The position numbers and the translations under genes were made by a program. A stretch of DNA of 11,443 nt from Massilia sp. (lineage in GTDB: Bacteria > Pseudomonadota > Gammaproteobacteria > Burkholderiales > Burkholderiaceae_D), in NCBI GenBank assembly GCA_028291845.1, contig JAQGNM010000320.1, positions 1 to 11,443 of the forward strand, given 5' to 3'. Below the pieces are notes generated by a model. That model made no database searches, was not told the origin of the DNA, and saw only the letters and a list, made by a program, of their open reading frames with translations. Shown here one piece after another: positions 6,697-11,443 of this stretch (within the stretch, counting starts at the first letter, position 1; the number at the start of each line of letters is the position of its first letter).

Positions 6697-7577
6697 GCGG
6701 TATCCATCATCTGATAAGGCAAACGGATCGATGCCCGCGTGCCCCCGGCCGGCGGCGACTCGATCACCAGCTCGGCCTCGCGGCCGAACAGCAAGTTCAA
6801 GCGCTCGTGGATGTTGGCCAGGCCCAGGCCGTCGTTGGAGAGCGGATTGAAGCCGGCGCCGTCATCGAATACGTCGACGACCAGGGTGGCGTCGTCGACC
6901 CGCGCGCTGACCTCGATATGGCCGCCGGCGATGGTTGGCTCAAGCCCATGCTTGATGGCGTTTTCGATCAAGGTCTGCAGCATCATCGGCGGAAACGGCG
7001 CGCTGCCGAGGAAATCGGGCACGCGAAACTGCACCGTGAGCCGCTCTTTCATGCGCGCCTGCATGATGGCGAGATAAGCGCGCGACAACTCGACCTGCTT
7101 GCCGAGCGTGGCGCTGCCGGCCGCGCGCATCTGCGGCAGGGAAGAGCGCAAATAATCGATCAGGTGGGCGTGCACGCGCGCCGCCTCGGGCGGATCGGTT
7201 TCGATCAGCTGGCCGATCAGCGCCAGCGTATTGAACAGGAAGTGCGGCTCGACCTGGGCTTGCAGGGTCGCCATCTGCGCTTGCGTCAGGCGCCGCTCCA
7301 GATTGGCGACGCCGGCCTTGCGGTCGGCCGCCTGCGCCTCCAGCTCGGCCTTGCGTTTGCCGCCGCCCATCACCTTGACCCCGCCGGAGATGAGCATGAA
7401 CCACACCGCCGGTTCCGGTGCGTTGAGCATGCCGAAGCCGATCAGCACCAGCAGCCACAGGACGGCCAGCTTGCGCCATTCGACGACGGCCAGCCAGTCG
7501 ACGAACAACCACCAGTTCTGGCGCGCGGTGGCGCCCAGTTCACGCAGCACATCCATGGTGGCGGTCGGGGTTTTCAT
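6693..7577 (-). CDS. LytS/YehU-type sensor histidine kinase (His_kinase family)
   Basis: A 294-residue membrane histidine kinase. Two hydrophobic segments (about 37-51 and 57-70) form a short hairpin with almost no periplasmic part, so it has no evident extracellular sensor domain. A coiled-coil-like segment (about 75-108) leads to QVEPHFLFNTLALIG (phospho-acceptor His112), characteristic of the His_kinase family paired with LytTR regulators. The ATPase domain shows LIENAIKHGLEP (N box, Asn206), FDDGAGF (238-243) and GLGLANIHERL (G2 box, 250-260). The ATG at 7575-7577 lies 18 bp after the stop of the small membrane protein gene; its ribosome site is weak. Its 3' end overlaps the response regulator start by four bases. 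Confidence 0.95.
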   Translation of the reverse strand: MKTPTATMDVLRELGATARQNWWLFVDWLAVVEWRKLAVLWLLVLIGFGMLNAPEPAVWFMLISGGVKVMGGGKRKAELEAQAADRKAGVANLERRLTQAQMATLQAQVEPHFLFNTLALIGQLIETDPPEAARVHAHLIDYLRSSLPQMRAAGSATLGKQVELSRAYLAIMQARMKERLTVQFRVPDFLGSAPFPPMMLQTLIENAIKHGLEPTIAGGHIEVSARVDDATLVVDVFDDGAGFNPLSNDGLGLANIHERLNLLFGREAELVIESPPAGGTRASIRLPYQMMDTA

Positions 7578-7595
7578 GGTCCGTTTTTTTACTTT

Positions 7596-7844
7596 TTATT
7601 GTTTGTTGCGGCGCGACTGCACCACGATCGCCGCCACCACCAGCTTGACGATCATGAAGACGATGAACAAGGTGAAGGCCAGCGGCACGATGGTGATCAA
7701 CAGGGCCAGCAGCACGCAGGTGGCCATCAACTGCGGCCAGGCCATGGCGCCGATTGCCCGCACCAGGGCACGGGCTGCCTGCATGGTGGCGCGAAAAATA
7801 TCGTCCAGCAGGGTATTGATTGAATCGAAGGTGAGGTTTTTCAT
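7596..7844 (-). CDS. Small membrane protein preceding the histidine kinase gene
   Basis: An 82-residue protein of unknown function. Residues 1-34 form an amphipathic N-terminal region (FDSINTLLDDIFRATMQAA), followed by about 40 strongly hydrophobic residues (36-75) likely to make two membrane helices with a turn near IVPLA, and a basic tail (QSRRNKQ) that should stay cytoplasmic. The ATG (7842-7844) has GGGAG about six bases upstream, a good ribosome site. It is the first gene of the kinase/regulator unit, and the gap to the kinase is only 18 bp. Since the kinase lacks a sensor domain, this protein could be a sensing or stabilising partner; that is inference from position only. Confidence 0.75.
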   Translation of the reverse strand: MKNLTFDSINTLLDDIFRATMQAARALVRAIGAMAWPQLMATCVLLALLITIVPLAFTLFIVFMIVKLVVAAIVVQSRRNKQ

Positions 7845-7946
7845 GGCGGCTCCCGGGAAGTGATGGTCGATGTGGGCACTGTAACGCCGTCACGCCGCGC
7901 CCGCCATCGTGGTCCGACGAACTGCAGGAACAGGGGGCCTGGCGGC

Positions 7947-7974
7947 GCTGGCGCGCGATTAACGGCGCGCCAGC
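7947..7974. terminator. Perfect 10-bp inverted repeat straddling the acetyltransferase stop
   Basis: GCTGGCGCGC (7947-7956) pairs perfectly with GCGCGCCAGC (7965-7974) around an eight-base loop. The loop contains the stop codon of the leftward acetyltransferase gene (7959-7961). It lies at the end of the MocR-TetR-GNAT unit and may stop transcription or protect the 3' end, but no T-run follows on the minus strand, so it is not a canonical intrinsic terminator. The right arm is coding (end of the acetyltransferase). Confidence 0.4.
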
Positions 7975-8513
7975 CAGTCGCTGCGCAGCAGGCCGTAGAA
8001 CACCGTATCGCACACTTCGCCGCCCACCAGCCAGCGTTCGCGCAGCAAGCCTTCCTCCTTGAAACCCAGGCGTTCGACGGCGCGCCGCGAGGCGGCGTTG
8101 CGCGGATCGATGTCCGCTTCCACCCGGTTCAGCTCGAGGCTGTCGAAACCGAAGCCGAGCAGGGCGCCCAGGGCTTCGCCGATGTAGCCGTGACCCCAGT
8201 GGGCGCGCATCAAGGCGTAGCCCAGTTCGCAGCGGCGGTTTTGCGCGTCGAAACGGTGCAGGCTGACCTGGCCGATCCATGCGCCGCTGTCGGCCAGTTC
8301 GACTCCCAGCCGCATGGCCGAGCCGTCGGCGATGTCGCGCGATCCACCCTCGATGTACTCGACGGCGCGGGCGATGTCGGTCCATGGCTCGCCGCTCCAG
8401 TAGCGCACCACTTCCGCATCGCTGTAGGTGGCGAACACGGCGCCGGCGTCGGCCGGTTTCAAGGGCCGCAAGATCAGGCGCGCGCTGCGCAGCACCACAT
8501 CAAGTTTCGACAA
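7959..8513 (-). CDS. GNAT family N-acetyltransferase (RimJ/RimL type)
   Basis: A 184-residue acetyl-CoA-dependent N-acetyltransferase of the Acetyltransf_3 subgroup. Visible elements: N-terminal strand SARLILRPLKPADA (10-23), ELGYALMRAHWGHGYIGEAL (96-115, motif A with the acetyl-CoA pyrophosphate loop) and DPRNAASRRAVERLGFKEEG (136-155, the motif B helix typical of RimJ/RimL and ribosomal or small-molecule acetylases), then LLRERWLVGGEVCDTVFYGLL. The substrate is unknown. The start is TTG 8511-8513, which puts AGGA seven bases upstream and makes the gene overlap the 3' end of the TetR gene by 14 bp. It is the last gene of the MocR-TetR-GNAT unit. Confidence 0.92.
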   Translation of the reverse strand: MSKLDVVLRSARLILRPLKPADAGAVFATYSDAEVVRYWSGEPWTDIARAVEYIEGGSRDIADGSAMRLGVELADSGAWIGQVSLHRFDAQNRRCELGYALMRAHWGHGYIGEALGALLGFGFDSLELNRVEADIDPRNAASRRAVERLGFKEEGLLRERWLVGGEVCDTVFYGLLRSDWLARR

Positions 8514-9171
8514 TTTGTTTTCCTTTCAGGGACACGGCGCACACCACCATCTCGACGATCATTTTTTCGCCTTCGGCAAAATCCCTGGCGGTCAGCTTGC
8601 GGTTCAGCACCAGCGCCATTTGCGGGGCGAAGTCGGCATACGATTGCGTCATCGCCCAGATGGCAAACAGCAGGTGGGTCGCATTGACGGGCGCGATGCG
8701 GCCCTCGGCGATCCAGCGCTCGAATACTTCGATGTCCTTGCGCACCAGCGGCACCACGCGGCGGCGGATCTGCTCGCCGTACAGGGGCGCGCCGCTGATC
8801 ACTTCGAGCGCGTACACGCGCGACGCCCACGGATGTTCGCGCGAAAAGCGCAGCTTGGCCTGGATATACGCGCGCAGCATGTCCGCTGGCTGACCCTGCG
8901 GATCTGCCAGCAGGTCCATGCGCGCCAGCCACTCGTCGAGGACGTCGTCGAGCACGCGCTGGTAGAGCGCCTGCTTGGTGGGAAAGTAATACATCAGGTT
9001 TTGTTTCGACAGACCGGCCTGCTCGGCCACGCTGGCGATCGAGGCGCCTTCATAACCGCTCTCGGCGAACACGCGCACGGCGACGGCGACAATGTCGGCC
9101 TCCAGCCGGTCGCGGTCGAGCACCCGCCGCTTGATGACAGGTTTGACGGCAGATTTGACCGCGGCGCTCAT
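8500..9171 (-). CDS. TetR family transcriptional regulator, RutR-like
   Basis: A 223-residue repressor-type regulator. The N-terminal TetR helix-turn-helix spans about residues 20-70 (AVRVFAESGYEGASIASVAE, then QAGLSKQNLMYYFPTKQALY). The ligand-binding part (about 90-215) resembles the YcdC/RutR C-terminal domain: HPWASRVYALEVISGAPLYG, AIWAMTQSYADFA and LTARDFAEGEKMIVEMVV. RutR of E. coli senses uracil and thymine and controls pyrimidine catabolism, so a pyrimidine or beta-alanine-related ligand is plausible here, but that is inference. The ATG overlaps the MocR gene TGA by four bases, so the two regulators are translated together. The first 15 residues form a basic, lysine-rich extension. 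Confidence 0.9.
   Translation of the reverse strand: MSAAVKSAVKPVIKRRVLDRDRLEADIVAVAVRVFAESGYEGASIASVAEQAGLSKQNLMYYFPTKQALYQRVLDDVLDEWLARMDLLADPQGQPADMLRAYIQAKLRFSREHPWASRVYALEVISGAPLYGEQIRRRVVPLVRKDIEVFERWIAEGRIAPVNATHLLFAIWAMTQSYADFAPQMALVLNRKLTARDFAEGEKMIVEMVVCAVSLKGKQIVET
8511..8526 (-). promoter_or_regulatory. Ribosome binding site supporting a TTG start for the acetyltransferase
   Basis: On the minus strand AAAGGAAA precedes TTG (8513-8511), with AGGA (8524-8521) seven bases before the start. No ATG or GTG upstream gives a better fit, and the acetyltransferase homology begins within ten residues of this TTG. The site lies inside the last codons of the TetR gene. Confidence 0.6.
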
Positions 9172-10673
9172 GGCCGCACCGATTTGAAGAACGCCACCAG
9201 GGCCGGCGCATCGGCGGCGTAGGCGACATTGAAGCGAAACCACACGGACGAAGAAGGCGCCAGCATGAAGAAGTCGTTGGGCGAGAGCAGAATCCCGGCT
9301 TTCAAGGCCAGGTCGGCGATGCTCCTGCCGTTGCAGTCGGCGCTCGGCGCCACCGGCCAGCCGGCGCTGACGAACATGCCGCCGCGCGGGCGGGCGATCG
9401 GCGCCATGCCGACATCGGCCAGCACGTCGATGGTGCGCTCGCGCGCCGATTTGAGCTGTTCGGTCAGGCGCTCGACCATCCTGGCGTAGGGCCGCGCCGA
9501 GACGGCATGGTAGACCGCGCGCTCGTTGATTTCGGAGGTGGTCAAGCCGGCCAGCATTTTTACGCGCAGCAGTTCGGGGATCAGGGAGTTCGAGGCGCAG
9601 ATCGAGCCGACCCGCAGCACCGGCGACAAGGTCTTGGAAAAGCTGCCAACCCGGATCACCCTTCTTAAACCGTCCATCGCCGCCAGCGACGCTTCGCCGC
9701 GCGCGGCCAGTTCGCGATAGATATCGTCTTCCACCAGCCAGAAGTCGAACTGCTCGGCCACCCCCAGCAAGCGGTGCGCCTGCGCCTGCGACAAGGAAGT
9801 GCCGAGCGGGTTTTGCAGCACCGTATTGACGAACATGAGTTTCGGCTGGGTGCGTGCAGCCTGCGCCGCCAGCACCTCGAAATCGAGGCCGGCCTCGCCG
9901 CGCGGCACCGCCACCGGGATGCAGCCGTGGTGGCGGATCAGCGAGGTCAGGTTGCTGTAGCCGGGGTCTTCCACCAACACCGCGTCGCCCGGTTTGGTCA
10001 GCGTGCGCAGGATCAGATCGAAGGCGTGGGTGGCGCCGTGGGTCAGCAGCACCTGGTCGGCCTCGACGGCGAACAGGCTCTCCGACAATTGCGCCGCCAG
10101 GTGCTGGCGCAAGGTGGGAAAGCCGAGAGGGTGGCCGTAGCCGCGCAGGCGGTTGGCCGGGATCTTCATGGCGTGGCGGACAGCGTCGAGGATGGTGGTT
10201 TCGCCATACCACTCGGGCGGCAGCCAGCCGGCGCCGACCGGCAGGGCGTCCGACACGCCGGAATACAGCTCGGGGGTGAGGGCATCGACGGCAACCGCGG
10301 TGGCCGCCGCCGGCGCGCTGACATTCGACGGCGCTGCCACCATCTCGCTGCGCGCCACAAAAAAGCCGGAACCGCGGCGCGAGGACAGCAGTCCAACATT
10401 GAGCAGGCGGTCGTAAGATTCCACCACGGTAAATGTGCTGACGCCGTTCGATTTGGCAAATTGCCGCACCGACGGCATCTTGGTGCCAACCCGCAATTCC
10501 TTCAGCTTGACCATTTGCGCAATCGCTGCCACGATCTGATCGACCAGGCTGCCGCGCCGGGAGCGGTCGATGGTGAGCAGCGGCCAGGCAGTGGGCAGGG
10601 ATGGCGGCGACTCGGCTGCGTCGGCTGCCTGCGCTGCATCTAGCTGCTGATCCGACGCCGACAATTTCGCCAT
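9168..10673 (-). CDS. MocR-type (GntR/aminotransferase fusion) transcriptional regulator
   Basis: A 501-residue regulator joining a GntR winged helix to a fold-type-I aminotransferase domain. The DNA-binding domain (about 38-108) shows GSLVDQIVAAIAQMVKLKEL, KMPSVRQFAKSNGVSTFTVV and GLLSSRRGSGFFVA. After an Ala/Val-rich linker (about 110-130), the PLP domain shows THGATHAFDLIL, DPGYSN, QNPLGTS (PLP-contacting Asn288), LVEDDIYRE and SFSKTLSPVLRVG, whose Lys347 should bind PLP. Such proteins (GabR, PdxR, TauR relatives) usually sense an amine or PLP and control a neighbouring gene. The divergent omega-aminotransferase is the natural target. I chose ATG 10673, with GGAG five bases upstream; ATG 10748 is possible but poorly placed. 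It overlaps the TetR gene by four bases. Confidence 0.93.
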   Translation of the reverse strand: MAKLSASDQQLDAAQAADAAESPPSLPTAWPLLTIDRSRRGSLVDQIVAAIAQMVKLKELRVGTKMPSVRQFAKSNGVSTFTVVESYDRLLNVGLLSSRRGSGFFVARSEMVAAPSNVSAPAAATAVAVDALTPELYSGVSDALPVGAGWLPPEWYGETTILDAVRHAMKIPANRLRGYGHPLGFPTLRQHLAAQLSESLFAVEADQVLLTHGATHAFDLILRTLTKPGDAVLVEDPGYSNLTSLIRHHGCIPVAVPRGEAGLDFEVLAAQAARTQPKLMFVNTVLQNPLGTSLSQAQAHRLLGVAEQFDFWLVEDDIYRELAARGEASLAAMDGLRRVIRVGSFSKTLSPVLRVGSICASNSLIPELLRVKMLAGLTTSEINERAVYHAVSARPYARMVERLTEQLKSARERTIDVLADVGMAPIARPRGGMFVSAGWPVAPSADCNGRSIADLALKAGILLSPNDFFMLAPSSSVWFRFNVAYAADAPALVAFFKSVRP

Positions 10674-10682
10674 TCCTGCTCC
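10671..10682 (-). promoter_or_regulatory. Ribosome binding site deciding the MocR gene start
   Basis: On the minus strand GGAG (10682-10679) lies five bases before ATG (10673-10671). The alternative upstream ATG at 10748 has only a weak, too-close site and adds 25 residues without family resemblance. Confidence 0.55.
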
Positions 10683-10831
10683 GTCAAAGTGTATTGGTCG
10701 ACTTGCCAGTACGGTTGGCCTGTTTTGCCGTTTGTGTACCTGTGCCATCGACCTGCCGCTGACTATTATTGCATCATCATTTTGCCAACTGGTAAATTTT
10801 TTTGGCCGCTGTCAAATTACTGGAGTAACGC
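10674..10831. promoter_or_regulatory. Divergent control region between the MocR and aminotransferase genes
   Basis: This 158-bp gap is AT-richer than its surroundings. ACTGG occurs three times: at 10788-10792 and 10819-10823 on the plus strand, 31 bp (about three helical turns) apart, and at 10706-10710 on the minus strand. TTGCCA occurs at 10703-10708 and 10782-10787. MocR proteins commonly bind direct repeats on one face of DNA, so these are candidate operators for the MocR product; this is inference. Confidence 0.4.
10769..10798 (+). promoter_or_regulatory. Candidate sigma-70 promoter for the aminotransferase
   Basis: TTGCAT (10769-10774) and TAAATT (10793-10798) are 18 bases apart, and TGG directly before TAAATT makes an extended -10. 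Transcription would start near 10805, leaving a leader of about 27 bases. One ACTGG box abuts the -10 element. It is a by-eye match only. Confidence 0.35.
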
Positions 10832-11443
10832 ATGAACGCCACCCGCCCCGCATCGATGTCGTCGTTCTGGATGCCCTTTACAAACAACCGCGATTTCAAA
10901 GCCAACCCGCGCCTGCTGGTCTCCGCCGAAGGCATGTACTACAAGGATGTCGATGGCAACAGCATCCTGGACGGCGCCGCCGGCCTGTGGTGCGTCCCCT
11001 GCGGCCACAACCAGCCGCGCATCGTCGCCGCCATCCGAGAGATGGTCGGCCAGCTCGATTTCGCACCAACGTTCCAGATGGGCCACCCGGCCGCGTTCGA
11101 CCTGGCCGAACGCCTGATGACCTACACAAACAATAAATTCGGCCACGTCTTTTATACCAACTCGGGTTCGGAAGCGGTCGACACGGCGCTGAAAATGGCG
11201 CTGGCTTATCACCGCGTGCGCGGCGAAGGCAGCCGCACGCGCCTGATCGGCCGCGAGCGCGGCTATCACGGTGTGGGCTTCGGCGGCCTGTCGGTGGGCG
11301 GCATCGGCCCCAACCGCAAGCATTTCGGCCCGCTGCTGCCGGGTGTCGACCACCTGCCGCACACGCACGACATCGACCGGAATGCGTGGACGCGCGGGGA
11401 GCCGGAACACGGCCTGAACCTGGCCGACGAGCTGGAACGCATC
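10832..11443 (+). CDS. Class III omega-aminotransferase, probably beta-alanine:pyruvate transaminase (3' end outside window)
   Basis: The first 204 codons are present and the frame is open at the window edge; the family is about 440 residues long. PLP-dependent class III transaminase: SFWMPFTNNRDF (11-22) and GMYYKDVDGNSILDGAAGLW (34-53) form the N-terminal entry seen in beta-alanine/omega-amino acid:pyruvate transaminases. YTNSGSEAVDTALKMALAYH (108-127) holds the phosphate-binding SGSEA loop. RGYHGVGFGGLSVGGI (143-158) supplies the aromatic residue stacking on PLP (Tyr145). The catalytic Lys should be beyond the window. ATG 10832 has TGGAG six bases upstream. The gene is divergent from the MocR gene, a common arrangement for this regulator family. 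Beta-alanine would connect it with reductive pyrimidine breakdown; the amine substrate is inferred, and other omega-amines are possible. Confidence 0.92.
   Translation, partial: MNATRPASMSSFWMPFTNNRDFKANPRLLVSAEGMYYKDVDGNSILDGAAGLWCVPCGHNQPRIVAAIREMVGQLDFAPTFQMGHPAAFDLAERLMTYTNNKFGHVFYTNSGSEAVDTALKMALAYHRVRGEGSRTRLIGRERGYHGVGFGGLSVGGIGPNRKHFGPLLPGVDHLPHTHDIDRNAWTRGEPEHGLNLADELERI

Noticed and set aside
5077..6714. 545-codon plus-strand frame
   Set aside because: Runs antisense through the NTF2-like, VOC and response regulator genes, all of which have clear motifs; its product has no recognisable fold.
7845..7946. Promoter for the small membrane protein/kinase unit
   Set aside because: A TACAGT hexamer on the minus strand (7903-7898) has no matching -35 element at suitable spacing, so no promoter is called.
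9774..10643. Plus-strand frame opposite the MocR gene
   Set aside because: Arg/Gln/His/Gly-rich shadow of a well-supported regulator gene.
10817..11410. Minus-strand frame at the right end
   Set aside because: Opposite the transaminase coding sequence, which has strong motifs and a good ribosome site; no domain in the antisense product.

Overview
The window is about 11.4 kb of high-GC bacterial chromosome with tightly packed genes. Protein content and codon use suggest a betaproteobacterium, most likely Oxalobacteraceae (Massilia, Duganella or Janthinobacterium type). This is inference from family resemblance; no rRNA or other phylogenetic marker is present.

Region 1 (1-5096, + strand) is a deoxyribonucleoside/pyrimidine salvage cluster. 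It starts inside a two-domain aldehyde dehydrogenase gene, continues with thymidine phosphorylase (deoA) and cytidine deaminase (cdd), and ends with a large zinc deaminase-like protein whose second half I cannot assign. Cdd converts (deoxy)cytidine to (deoxy)uridine, and DeoA splits the deoxynucleoside into base and deoxyribose-1-phosphate. The dehydrogenase would fit oxidation of the acetaldehyde released by deoxyribose-phosphate aldolase, whose gene is not in the window. The dehydrogenase frame is interrupted by an in-frame TGA at 817-819. Between it and deoA lies an approximately 98-bp tandem duplication that carries a second copy of the gene's last codons. Each repeat unit holds a REP-like imperfect palindrome, and a third member of that palindrome family sits at the 3' end of the deaminase-like gene.

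Region 2 (5041-7844, - strand) reads leftward: a small two-helix membrane protein, a LytS-type membrane histidine kinase, a LytTR response regulator (4-bp overlap with the kinase), a VOC/glyoxalase-fold protein, and an NTF2/SnoaL-fold protein whose ATG directly follows the VOC stop. It looks like one transcription unit. It is convergent with region 1, and the last two genes on either side overlap by 56 bp.

Region 3 (7959-10673, - strand) is a tightly overlapping trio: a MocR-type regulator with an aminotransferase domain, a RutR-like TetR regulator, and a GNAT acetyltransferase with a TTG start.

Region 4 (10832 to the end, + strand) is the first 204 codons of a class III omega-aminotransferase, probably beta-alanine:pyruvate type, divergent from the MocR gene across a 158-bp control region. 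Because beta-alanine is a product of reductive uracil degradation, the right end may concern pyrimidine or beta-alanine catabolism and the left end nucleoside salvage. I see no CRISPR array, tRNA, rRNA, insertion sequence or prophage, and no strong case for a new defence system. The most unusual content is the broken dehydrogenase, the duplicated palindrome and the unassigned deaminase-like protein. No stretch longer than 300 bases lacks a gene.
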